From the NCBI RefSeq assembly GCF_024713945.1, contig NC_134679.1, positions 5,523,001 through 5,587,000 of the forward strand: a DNA stretch of 64,000 bases, read 5' to 3'. The notes under the pieces are model-generated. The model was not told the origin of the DNA. It saw only the letters and a list, made by a program, of their open reading frames with translations, and did not search any database. Source of the stretch: Dermatophagoides farinae (lineage: Eukaryota; Arthropoda; Arachnida; Sarcoptiformes; Pyroglyphidae). The position numbers were made by a program, and so were the translations under genes. Shown here one piece after another: positions 23,809-35,062 of this stretch (the first letter of the stretch is position 1; each line of letters starts with the position of its first letter).

Positions 23809-26461
23809 TTAATTGGCAAATGTTCGCATTTGTGATCGACGTTTTTGATGATGGCCATCTCGTTTAACCATTTGATTATTGTTTGAATCAAGAATTATTC
23901 GACTTGAATGATAATGATAATGGTTGTCTGGATTGTTATCGTCAGCACTGAATGCAGGATTAATGTAGGCATTCGAATGTGTTGTTGGTGATTGTTTAAC
24001 TTGACCGGAATTCGATTTAAGATAGCTAGGAATACGGGACACATTTTCATTAGCGGTTTTGGCACTAGTCTGTACACGAGGTATATGGAATGGAAGCCAA
24101 TTAATCGATGATGTCATCATGGATGAATCTTGAACATTATTTCGATTACAACGACATTGATATTTAGCCGAAAATAAATTGCTAATGGATAGACGATTAG
24201 AAAATCCATTCAAATGATACCAAACAATATAGTAAGCTAACGGCCATCCAATAAGCCATCCAGCCCATACATCCCATAAATGATTACGATAAGTGGTAAC
24301 ACGTGACATGGACAACAACACACCGATAACAATAATGGCAACGGACAACGACAATCGAAATAATTTTGTGGCACGATAATTCAATGCTGCAGTCGTATAG
24401 TATACAAGAAATATAGCCGTATATGAACTTAATGTGGCCACAATACTTGGCATTGATTTGCGAACATCGATTCGTTGGTCATCGGCGATGGAATTATTAT
24501 TCCAGCAAGTTATGTTAGAGTTGACTATTTTTCCATGACAAAAATCTGGACAGATATCCAAAATGAATGGTCGGTATTGTCCCGTTTGTAATTTAACAAA
24601 GTCGGCAATAATACTGCATGCAGTTAACCCAAGAATGAAACCGGCTAGAATAAAAACACAAGATTAAACAAGATATAAATCATGTAAACAATAAATTATC
24701 ACTAAACGTACCCAGAATACGACATGTACGACGTACACTCAACGGAATTGATAAATTTATTTTAGGTACAATGATTGATTCACCGTGATCATCATGATCT
24801 CCATGAACTATTTGACGAATAAGAAGACGATTTAGTTCCAAAAAGATAATCTGTTAATGTGAAAAAACAAAAATTATAATCCAAATAATCATCTGTGGAT
24901 AGATAAGATTGAATAATTAGACTTACGGCAGCAATTGGTATGATGAAAACGAAAAGAAAAAAAAGAAATTCAGTGCTAGATAGTTTGTCGAACAATAGTA
25001 CACCTTCCGTATTGGAAACCACTTTGAATGGCCAGCTATATAATTCAGGAAACATACAGACCAATCGTTTGGAAAACCATGTTTCTATTGGTTTTATTTC
25101 ATCGGTAAATCTTAAAATAATGGCCAATGCTAACATCATCATTAATATCAACGTATCAAATAAAGTGATCAACATGATTGAACTTGATTTCCGTGTGATT
25201 GATTTTCGATTAACAGAAGCAGCAGCAGCAGCAGAATTAGGCGAATGGCCACCATGATTTTTTTCGATAGTCGAATGAATTGAATCTAATGTTGGAAATC
25301 CATAATCACCATGATCTATATTTGCTGATTTATGATGATGTTGTTGATGGCGAACATGATGAATATGATTATCATCATCCATATCTAAAACGAATGAATT
25401 CCTAGATGCTGGCAATGATGATTTTGGTCGATCAGATTGTTGTTGTACAATTGATTTGTTTTCATATACATCTGTGAAAATAATAACCGTAAGTGGTAAC
25501 AACCAAAAAAAAAATTGATTGAATACAGATCAAGTACAAATTAATCAAATATACAATTTTCACTTAGTTAATGTAAATTCACTTGACAATGGAATGTGTA
25601 TGTAATATAGTAGAGATTAATTATTGCTCACACTATGCTAAAAACAATGAAATGATAATCACACGTTATCGTGTCATTTCAAAAACTAGCAACTTGTAAA
25701 ATATGATCCATCTCTAAGGGCGACATCATGATCCATGATGCTTTTTTTAAATGATTCTCAAATCAAATGATTTGTCAATAATACACTCTACCTGTTTGAT
25801 TGGAAAACGATTGCTGTTTTTGTTGTTGTTGTTGTTGTTGTTGCATATGTCGTTGTGATTGACAACTACAAAGCGGTGGTTTTACACCATCAATACCATC
25901 ATCCGTACCACCGCCATCATTAGCGGTGAAGGCCATCGATACTGTAGATATGGAATCTAATTTCATCAAATTTTTATTGTCAGCATTCTCTTCTGATTCA
26001 CATTTGGAATTTTTTGAGCCCATTTTTTTCAATCCAATTTTTGTTGGGAAAAAAAATGGATGACACACTGAGCTCTTGTAGAACAATACCTAAACACCTG
26101 TCGTGCTCGAAATGAGTATGACCAAAGCTAACCTGGTAATTAAGGTGGTTCATTTCAACACATTCTTTTTGACCCATAGGCCTATTTGCTGTTGGTCAGC
26201 CAGACCACGCATGATACAGATCATATGCATTGTTTGTGTGGCTAGATTTGTTTATCCAAAATACTGAAACAACCTACCTTGTGTGCTAATGGTGATTGGC
26301 CCATCGTCATTCGATCGAATCGATGGACGATTAATCGATTTTGGAATCGTTCTCAATGATGTCGATATCGAAACAGGATGATGATTGTTACTATTATCAT
26401 TAGTATCGTCATCGATGATGCTAATTGAATTTAATGATAAAGATGGAAATGATCGATTCAT
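23809..26461 (-). CDS. PLPPR-like phospholipid phosphatase relative, probably catalytically inactive
   Basis: Six-pass membrane protein of the PAP2/lipid phosphate phosphatase superfamily. Exons in coding order: 26461-26278, 25471-24927, 24850-24712, 24644-23809; 567 aa. Motif C1 is kept (KLQTGQYRP). C2, normally PSGH, reads PSIVATLS, so the essential Gly-His is gone. In C3, SRVTTYRNHLWDV, the nucleophile His of KHH is Asn, as in vertebrate PLPPRs (YRNHWSDV). The context KxxPSxxAxLSxYTAxFLxYY and the long hydrophilic C-terminal tail also fit PLPPR rather than active LPPs. Vertebrate PLPPRs modulate lysophosphatidate signalling and membrane protrusions, so the same role is inferred. An alternative first exon at 26023-25792 has the same exit phase (see separate entry). 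Confidence 0.85.
25792..26023 (-). CDS. Alternative first exon of the PLPPR-like gene with N-myristoylation signal
   Basis: Begins MGSKNSKCESEE, a textbook N-myristoylation start (Gly2, Ser6) with a Cys for palmitoylation, then a Thr/Gly/Asp-rich stretch, CSCQSQ and a Gln8 run. It ends TCC AAT CAA ACA G with donor GTAGAG at phase 1. This is the same exit phase as the upstream first exon (26461-26278, donor GTAGGT), and both join the exon starting at 25471 (G+AT, then VYENKS). The frame is open upstream to an ATG at 26,086, but the MGSK start is preferred for its lipidation motif. It could instead be an internal exon, but I see no good acceptor in phase. RNA evidence would decide. Confidence 0.6.
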
Positions 26462-27363
26462 TTTGATGATGATGATGATGATATAATAATCGATTGAAGG
26501 GTGAATAACATCGTTTAGCTCAATTCATTACACGTCTAATATGAAAAAATATCTCTCTCTCTCCAGGAATTATGCCATGATCCTTTTGGATGAATATTGC
26601 CAACTATGGGCAACAACAACAACAACACTGATTCATTCGATCCACAATCCAAAAGAAAAAAAAAATTTCGACTCTTTTGCGTCCCATTCCTACATGTATG
26701 TCTGTATTTGTGTGTATTTTAATCAAATGAAGCTCGAAGAAAAAAATTCTTCAAATTAAATGAATGTTTAATGTTTTTGATTTTGTTGCTACTACATCAT
26801 CATCATCATCCATCATAGACTTTGAACGACGTGAGCACAAGGTTGTCTAGTTCATTGGTTTGAAAACACTGTGAGCATTATTATAACTATGTCATTTTTA
26901 AATGATGATGGTCATTTATTCATATGCAAAATGAGATTTCTCATCATCATCATCATCATCACTATTGAGTGTTTGATGAATTTTCATTCATTCAAACAAA
27001 ATGTAGCTTTGTCCAATTAATCAATGCTTTCTGTGTGTGTGTGTGTGTGCGTCATGCATAATACATGTGTGAATCCTTGACAACTAAAAATGTACCTGCT
27101 TCTTTTGTTTTCATGATTTTGTTTATATCATAACCGATGTATTATAACCGACAAAGAATGTAGTATTACACACATCTCAAATAATCATATCATACTCTAG
27201 TCATGTATATTAATTCGATATGACGTTGCATGGCTTAATGGTAATCCTCCATCCTATATTTTGACGCCTAAATAATTGAATGGAAAAATTTGATACAAAA
27301 ACTTACTACAAACCGATCAACTGATTTTTTTTTACTTTTTCGTTTACAATTTATGTCTACAGC
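26462..27363. promoter_or_regulatory. Divergent spacer between PLPPR-like and PLC-like genes
   Basis: About 0.9 kb with (ATC)n and (GT)n tracts (26,941-26,961; 27,031-27,049). An acceptor (CTACAG, ending at 27,362) directly precedes the PLC-like ATG, so an untranslated or N-terminal exon of that gene probably lies here. I could not identify it. Confidence 0.45.
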
Positions 27364-29333
27364 ATGGGAATTGAATTAACCAACGATGGACAACATCATT
27401 GTGTCAAAAATCAAAAATCATCATTCTCAAATGAACAATGGTCAATGGCTAATGATCAACGATTCTATGGAAGAATAGTTTTGACATTAATTTATGAAAA
27501 GTGAGTAATGATTAAATGTTTTTTATTTTTAATTCTTTTATATTCATCACATTCTACATATAGATACGAAATTCCTATCTTAAAATATTGGGGAATAAGA
27601 GAATTGGCCAGATTCTTCAAATATGAACATTATGTATGTATGTGTGTGTTATTGTTGTTGTTGTTGTTATTGTTGTTTTCTTAATCTATTCATAGGAACA
27701 AATATCAAAAGAACAATGTCGTAAAATATTACTTCAATTATCAACAAATGGAAGAACTTTAACATTGGATCATTTTTTTAGCTTATTACATATGCCACGA
27801 TTCAATATGGCTAATCCAATACATCAGTCGGAATGTCATAGTATGAATAAATCATTGATCAATTATTATGTGGCCACTTGTCCAATTTTATCATTGAAAT
27901 CCAATGATCAGATTGAATCAAACATATTGGCCAAATACGATTGTCTGTTGTACAAATGTCGATGTTTTCAATGTAAGTTGTGTTTGTTAGTTGTCTTTTG
28001 ATTCAATCATTCTAATAAAAATTCTATATTTGAAAATTGCTGCTAGTGAAACTTGATTGGAATAAAAATCAAATCGGTGTACTTGTGAATCGCTCGAATC
28101 TAGAAATGATTGGAGTCAACCTAAAAACTTTACTCAAACACATGGTTGATTATGGATTCAATGAGAATCCTTGGCCCATTCTATTGGTATTGGATTGTAA
28201 AAATCTGATTCTTAGTAACCGGATGAATGAGCTTATTGAAACACTAAACAATACACTGCCCACTCGACGAATGTTCAACGAATCGAAAACAGCTCAAACC
28301 ATGTTTGGGTATAAATTTTGTTTCGTGAAAAATTCCAATCAAATCACTTGGCCTTCATTACAATCATTGTGTCGAAAATTCATTGTAATCATTAAACATT
28401 CCGATTCGATGAGCACAGTGTTCATGACTGTTGACAACAACAATCTAGATTGGAACAACACCATTGCTCGACAACATCATGATGATCAATCGAACATCGT
28501 ACGATTGACAAACGATCAATATTGTGTTCTTTCTCTCGATTCAAAACGTATTATCGATTCGATTGAACGAGATAAAGATGGTTATTCGGATGATTCATTA
28601 TCGACATTGACTAGTAAAGCATTCACTTGGACCAATCAACAGTCATCATCATGTCGTTCGATAGATTTGATTCGTATGGGCATTCAATGTATACCATACA
28701 AGACAGATATTGATGATGATGACGTTGATACACAAGTGGCTCGATCATTTTTTCGATTCAATGAATGGATCATGTGGTTATATACTCAAACCAAATTCAT
28801 TACGACATGGTCAAATGTATTCTATTGGTGTAAGCGAAGATCGTTCACTACCTGGAGAACCATCAACTGGTCCAACTCGATTCATATTGACAATATATTG
28901 TATTGAAGATTTAATGCAATTTGATTCATTTATAAATCCAATGAGATGTCAAGTGGTCGTACAGATAATGGGCCATCATGAAGACAGTTTTCGTTACGTA
29001 ACCCCAACATGCTCCACTCAAGGTAAGCGACAATTTAACAACACAAAGTGGATGGTCAATTATTAATTGTCATTATTCCCAACAGGACAAATACCATTTT
29101 GGAATGAACAGATTCGACCGGTTATTCGATTACCTAATTTTACATTCATACGTTTTGAAGTGTACAATTGTTATCGATTAGTCGCTCATCGAACATTACC
29201 ATTCAAAGCAATGATGCGTGGAACTCGATTCATTACCTTGAATGGGATTGATGGCAATAACAATGGAAAGCTATTTGTTCATAGTAATTTCAAAAAAATT
29301 GCATCTTGTTGGTCACCAGATTTTCCATGCTAA
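27364..29333 (+). CDS. Phospholipase C-like protein lacking catalytic residues
   Basis: Exons 27364..27500, 27564..27633, 27696..27972, 28047..29022, 29086..29333; about 568 aa once one surplus base is discounted. Layout is EF-hand-type helices (IVLTLIYEKYE..LTLDHFFSLL), X half, linker, Y half and C2, as in PLC-delta or PLC-zeta; no PH domain is visible. In X, the usual SSHNTYL is replaced by VATCPILSL, the metal-binding ELDCWDG is KLDWNKN, the second catalytic His (YHG) is VNRS, and the Glu of LSLEN is Asp (LVLDC). Y ends with the conserved NGSCGYILKPNSLR. C2 runs RFILTIYCIEDL to FWNEQ, RFEVYN and LPFKAMMRGTRFI. It should therefore be a non-enzymatic PLC relative, perhaps a scaffold like PRIP/PLCL. 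A T6 run at 28,748-28,753 has one T too many. The exon may not be the first (acceptor just upstream). Confidence 0.82.
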
Positions 29334-29548
29334 TGGCCAGCAACAGCATCATCATCCAAAACAAAAACATTTTATCGATTGTTCAGATATCGCTTTCATT
29401 GATGAAGACAATGACGACTATGATCAAGACTAGTCATCTGTGTGTGATCTCAAATTTAAAAAAAAAATATTTATTGTTTTTTTTGACATTAAAAAAAAGT
29501 AGATTTATTCTTTGTTGATTAATTGTAACAAAATTGACATAAATAAAA
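29334..29548. other. Convergent spacer, PLC-like / GINS1
   Basis: 215 bases between two stop codons, with T-runs and AATAAA-type signals for both directions. Nothing else seen. Confidence 0.55.
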
Positions 29549-30369
29549 TTATTGAATTTGTTCCAACACTCCTTGATGAATTAATTTCTCACATTTGGAT
29601 AACGGTAGATAATGCTAAATGATAACGATGAGAATAGAGTTAGAATTATTAAAAGTGACTAAAAGCATTCTATCTAATATAAAGGTTTATAATTACCATA
29701 CTATCCTTACTAAGAACAACGGTATTTCCATCATCCAATTCAAGTGGTCCATAATCACTGATACAACGAACCTGAACATATAATTTTTTCGGTGGATTAC
29801 GCATCAATGTCAGATCGATACCTTTGTTATCGTTCAAACGATTCATGTAATCCGAAAGATTTCGTGAATAAGCAGCAAACCATTTGATTTCATCTTCTGA
29901 TAGATTACATTTTACTTCATCAGGTAATATAGCACCCAATTGCCAACGAATTTTTTTTAATCGTTCCAATCGATGATGACTGTACGAGAAAAAAAATCAG
30001 CGATTTTCATCCATCATGATGGTAAACGAGGCAAATACTTACTGATAGGCAAGCAGACATCGTTTGTTCCAGAGAAAAGCACGTAGATATACTTTGTTGA
30101 CCAGGAGACGATTCTGGCTATCATAATTACTTTGCTGCTCGTCACTTGTTGGTGCTTGTTCATTGTCCGAATTAAGTGATCTGTAGTGTAATGATTATAA
30201 CCACGATTGAGGCAACAATATGATCATGTACTCACTCGAATAATGTTTGGCTAATCAAACGCATCTCATCGAAAACTTCGTTAACCATCATCTGATTGTA
30301 TGGAGCGATTAGTTCGGAACTATCACGGGTCGATTCTTTGATTAGATCGACACATTTTTCACCAAACAT
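29549..30369 (-). CDS. GINS1: GINS complex subunit 1 (PSF1)
   Basis: Subunit of the GINS tetramer, which joins Cdc45 and MCM2-7 to form the replicative CMG helicase. Exons in coding order: 30369-30236, 30180-30043, 29979-29697, 29614-29549; 206 aa against 196 in human. Start MFGEKCVDLIKE matches the human MFCEKAMELIRE. Conserved blocks: RLLVNKVYLRAFLWNKRCLLAY, ERLKKIRWQLGAILP, KWFAAYSRNLSDYM, KGIDLT, PPKKLYVQVRCISDYGPLELDDGNTVVL and the C-terminal B-domain end LSKCEKLIHQGVLEQI. Phases agree. Shares a short divergent promoter with the ZIP7 gene. Confidence 0.96.
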
Positions 30370-30568
30370 TTTTATAGATTTTCTTTATTTTTTTATTTTT
30401 TGATCAAAGATATTAACAGCATGAAGACAACAATTAAAGTTGAGATATCGCGCCACACTCTGGCAACACATTCACAGAGGCTGTAATGATTGTTGTAGAA
30501 ACACGTGACCACTGTTGTTCTCGTACGTGGCTTATTGGTAAAAGTCGTCGAATATCTTGAGATAAATC
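30370..30568. promoter_or_regulatory. Divergent promoter shared by GINS1 and ZIP7
   Basis: Only 199 bases separate the two start codons. It contains an E-box ACACGTGACC (core CACGTG at 30,502-30,507) and a second CGTACGTGG at about 30,522. No TATA box is obvious. Both genes are housekeeping-type, which fits a compact two-way promoter. The E-box role is inference. Confidence 0.5.
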
Positions 30569-31646
30569 ATGGATTTTTTTGGATCAAATTTTGTTGTCTA
30601 TCTAGAGACATTGGTAAGTGAAGACCAATCTTGTTGATTGCTTTGATTCAATTGTGTTGAATGACTTTGAACAGAAATTTAACGACGCTCAATTGGCCTA
30701 TGCATCGACTGTTCTCATTTCAATTGCACCGTTTATGGTGCTTTTCCTGTTTCCTATGGATAATACGGGTCGTTATCGAAATCGATTACGTTTAGCTTTA
30801 AGTTTCGCATCCGGCGGTTTATTAGGTGATGCTTTTCTACATCTAATACCACATTCTATGAGTGAACATCATCATTCAGATCATGGTCATCACCATGATG
30901 ACCATACGGAACATCATGATCACGATCACTCCCATCATGACCATCATAATGAGCATCACTCCCACCATCATCAAACGAAAGTGGGTCTGTACATAATCGC
31001 CGGAATCATTATTTTCTTCATCATTGAGAAATTTGTCCACCTGGTTAAAGGCTCAGATCATCATCATCATCATCAACAACAACCACAGCAACAGCTTCAA
31101 TCACAATCATCCTCAAATAAAAAAAAGAACAAAGCAAAGCCGGTTGTTGAATCAAAACATTCAGATTCTTTAGATAGCAGCAAAGGTCGTCATTTGGTTA
31201 GCGGCATACTAAATCTGATTGCCGATTTTCTACACAACTTTACCGATGGATTAGCCATCGGTGCTACTTTTGCAGCCGGCCATGGACCACAGATGGGCAT
31301 CATAACTGCCGTAACAATCTTATTGCACGAGATTCCTCATGAAATTGGTGATTACGCTATTCTCATTCAATCGGGTTATCGTCGACGATCAGCCATTCTT
31401 TTGCAATTAGTAACAGCCGTTGGAGCATTGATGGGTACTGCCGTTGGTCTTCACTATGGAACATTGGAACATGCTACACAATTCATTCTACCAATAACTG
31501 CCGGTGGTTTCATCTACATTGCTACTGTATCAGTGATACCGGAATTATTGGAAACAAAAGCATCCAGCCATGGACAATCGATTACAGAAATATCTGCATT
31601 ATTAGTTGGTGTTGCTATGATGTATGGTATCGCATTGAATGAATGA
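30569..31646 (+). CDS. SLC39A7: Zinc transporter ZIP7 (Catsup type)
   Basis: ZIP-family transporter that releases zinc from the ER/Golgi into the cytosol. Exons 30569..30613 and 30675..31646; 338 aa. The short first exon ([15 protein letters not shown]) is needed for a proper start, since the long open frame itself begins inside the intron. LIV-1 subfamily features: [14 protein letters not shown], a long His-rich loop (about residues 80-115) and a second His/Gln cluster, [20 protein letters not shown] with its metal-binding His/Asn/Asp, and [13 protein letters not shown], the HExPHExGD signature of LIV-1 ZIPs. The tail [20 protein letters not shown] is nearly identical to ZIP7. ZIP13 is the closest alternative, but the His-rich loops favour ZIP7. 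Confidence 0.92.
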
Positions 31647-32460
31647 TTGATTGAATAGATGTACAGATCAAGCTCCAGAATATCGATCTTTTTTTAAAAT
31701 TAAATTCTTTGTTTTTTCTTTATTTTCATCGATAATTAATTAAATTTATTTGAATTGATAATGATTAAACCAATTGCGCCATCCATCGGTAGTCGATACA
31801 GATATCAGCTGGTGGGCTGATATCTGTATGGTGGTCATATAGAATGACGAGTACGTGATTGCCTCTGTTTTTTAATGATCTGTATTTTGTGTGTTTATGC
31901 ATGGTTGATGTTTGTTTCCTCCCCATATGTTTTCACGATTGCGATTGCCATTGATTCTGGATTGGCCATCGCAATCGTTATGATGATCAATTAATATATT
32001 ATGGACAAATTGGCCAATATTACACACGAGTTATGAAAACGTGAAATCCGCCGAAAAAGTTTTAAAAGAATTCTATACATTATATCATTAACAATCAGCC
32101 AAAATAGCCAGGTGCTGAAAAGGCCAAAGACATCATCCGAATGACAATCGAATAAGTCAATGAACCACTCCCCTTGATGAACTAAGTATTGTCTCTACAC
32201 ATGCACAACGTCAAACGATATCGATTTGTTTTGTTTTTTGTTTTGTTTTTTGATCTATTCGAATCATTTCTGTTCACGTTTTTAAGCTCCCGAGTGATTG
32301 AACATCAATTGATTATCACATTTAAATACACATATAAAGTGAAGAAATGATTGCCAACATCAAAGGAGTATCGTTCGAATCAAAATAATTTTTATAAACT
32401 CCCATCATAATTTTTTTGTTGGCGAATACTAATTAATCATTAATTAAAAACCGGATCATC
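31647..32460. other. Spacer with two perfect or near-perfect hairpins
   Basis: Between ZIP7 and DENND1. Contains inverted repeats at 31,796-31,829 (14-bp perfect arms, 6-base loop) and 31,935-31,978 (15-bp arms, one mismatch, 14-base loop). These are far stronger than chance palindromes in this DNA. The rest is unremarkable 5' flank of DENND1. Confidence 0.5.
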
Positions 32461-35062
32461 ATGGCTCGCATCAGGTATGTTTATTGACTTTGATATTGAA
32501 TTACCATTCAATAATCATGCATCTTTTTCAGAGACGAATGGGATCGATTAATTGAACTGTTCGCTGAGATAGCAATACCACAATCAAATTCTAATGATTC
32601 GAATGGTGGTGAAGAAGAGGAACCATGGATTCTACGCACATATCCAGCTGATTATTCAAATCGTGAAGTTCTTGGTTCAGTGCCACATTTTGCCTATCCT
32701 TGCCCTTTTAAATGGTATACTATATTGGCAATATAGTGGTTCCAAGATTGATTCGATTTTTTTTTTTTGAAATTTAGCGATGTGATTACACATTTTTCAT
32801 TCGTATTGACGAACATGAAATCTAAGTGGACGTTCGGCTATTGTCGTCATACGCCCGATAATGATACCTGTTTGGTCATACTCAGCGATCTTCCTTGGCA
32901 TTCCACATTCTATAAAATATTGGATCATTGTGCTGAATTGGCCACTCGAAAAGTAAGATTGCGATCTTGTAACATTATTTAACACTAACCGATCATCAAA
33001 ACAGTCTTCCATTCCATTGGAACGATTCCTAGAATCTCTGTACACAAGTGATATACCACAGCCTGGATTACAGCTGACCATTACGTATACGGTAGAAGAT
33101 ATTAAACTAAAAGAATTCAGTGCTCCATGTCCTGATCACCATAAGTTACCATCGATTCCCGAAGATGTAAGCCTAATTAAATGAATGACCCATGAACATT
33201 AATAATTAATAATATTTTCCGATACAAATAGCGTAACATTACAGAATACTATAATGCCATATCAGCATCCAATATGATCGCTATATTCGCATCTATGCTG
33301 AATGAACGGAGAATTGTGATGACATCCGAACGGCTAAATCGATTATCGGCCTGTATACAGGCAGCCAACATGCTAATCTATCCGATGCATTGGCAGCACA
33401 TCTTCATTCCATTATTACCACGTACTCTTATCGATTATTTGACTGCTCCAATGCCATTTTTGATTGGTGTTCCACAACAAACGTTTGAACGACATGTTCG
33501 ATTAGCCGAGTTAGGTGAAATTGTATGGCTAAATGTGGACACTAATCAACTCAATACACCATTCGATGATGTTTCCACTATACCAAGTGACGTATTGCAT
33601 CACCTACGTAAATGTTTTAAACAACAGCAGCCTGCTGCATTACTTGGAGATGGCTTAAGCCGAGCGTTTTTACGTGCACTAGTTATGCTAATCGGGGGCT
33701 ACCGTGAAGCTCTTACATTCGCCCATGGACAGCAGATAACATTCGATCGAGACGCTTTTGTATCAAATGTACGAGGAACGTCACGTCAATTGTTCCTGGA
33801 AAACATGCTACAACTGCAGATATTCCAGCAGTTTATAGAATCAAGATTAGACATGCTGAATCGAGGCGAACGTCACATTGATCAATTCGAAATTGAACTC
33901 AACCACGCCGAACATAGTGTAGGGGTGACCAATAGTCGTTTTCGAAACCAATATCGCGAATGGACAGCAACCATGCGTAAAGAAGGTGGTGCCTTTCTTC
34001 GAGCAGTCAATCCCCGAGTTAAATCGGCCTTATTCCAAGGTAGACAAGCCATCCGACAGTTGCGGCAGAAGATGACCAACAATGGTCCAGTAAATCATGG
34101 ATCCAATCACGTAGACAGACCAAGTAGTGAACCAAGTAGTCCGAAATTGCCGCCAATTATCAAGAAATCAATAAGTGGTACCTTTGTGCCTACATCGACC
34201 AGTCGAACGGTTACTTATGTACGTAATCCTTCGTCACAGTATTCAAATACCGGTACAAATCGAACTGCCCTTGGAACGAGATCTATACCAAATGGAAGCG
34301 GGCAACAAACAAAGAATGGTTGTTTGGCACCATCTATAGCTTCATCTGAATCTTCGGACATTGAAGATACCGATGTGTTCAGTACTCCACCATCGACATT
34401 GAGCCCGTATAAACATCGGTCACAATCAGAAGCAGCCAATGTCAACCACTCTACGGCAACAGTTAGAATGTTTATTCAATCAAACAAACCAGGAAGAACA
34501 ATCCAGAATAACGAATAATGGTTGCCCGGAATCTTCGAGCAATCGCCTAGCGGTTCCACCACCACCACCACCACCACGTACTAATCAGCTTACCACAAAA
34601 ACGAGACCAACACTTAATCTTTCTTCCGGTACAAGTGAAATTGGTGGCCAGCGGCAACCTTGTCTCATTGAATTTGATTCACCTCCTCGAGATGTAGCCA
34701 GCGGTTCTGTCCAAACAGCTGGTGCATTCAAAACATATCCACATCATCATTTTATGTTTGATCCATTACTCGAAACGAATAACAATCATAACAACAATAA
34801 CAATTCAAATCCGGTTAATGTTACACGTGGCGAACATGATGAACAGCCATATGAACATTTATTAATGATGGATTCACAAGAATCTACATCGCCATCGATT
34901 CTTCCATTGCGTGTATCTAATTCAAATTTTTATGTCACCACAAAACCACCGGTTGCACCAAACAAATCTAGATCGTCAAACGTTGGTAGTGGTGGTGGTG
35001 GTGGTAGTGGCGCTGGCGCTACATCCAATCATAATCGTTATGGTTGGCAAATGTTTGATTGA
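32461..35062 (+). CDS. DENND1: DENN domain-containing protein 1 (connecdenn), Rab35 exchange factor
   Basis: Guanine nucleotide exchange factor for Rab35 on clathrin-coated vesicles and endosomes. Exons 32461..32474, 32532..32714, 32778..32952, 33005..33166, 33232..35062; about 787 aa when one surplus base is discounted. uDENN: VPHFAYPCPF..THFSFVLTNMKSKWTFGYCRH. cDENN: FASMLNERRIVMTSERLNRLSACIQAA, YPMHWQHIFIPLLPRTLIDYLTAPMPFLIGV and LNVDTNQLNTPFDDV, all nearly as in vertebrate DENND1A-C. dDENN: GDGLSRAFLRAL..FVSNVRGTSRQLFLENMLQLQIFQQFIESRLDML. The disordered tail has Pro7, DPLL and a C-terminal WQMFD, an AP-2 ear-binding WxxF(D/E) motif. The tail changes frame at about 34,425-34,445 (surplus base, probably in CC at 34,436-34,437). 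Confidence 0.93.

Noticed and set aside
27231-27300. tRNA-like A box (TGGCTTAATGG)
   Set aside because: No B box (GGTTCGAATCC type) at the right distance and no acceptor stem pairing.
28748-28753. Programmed ribosomal frameshifting as an explanation for the PLC-like, RABGAP1 and DENND1 frame breaks
   Set aside because: Four unrelated genes, no shared slippery site or downstream structure, and all need the same kind of one-base removal; sequence error is simpler.
32370-32385. B-box-like CGTTCGAATCA upstream of DENND1
   Set aside because: No A box upstream and no cloverleaf; probably chance.
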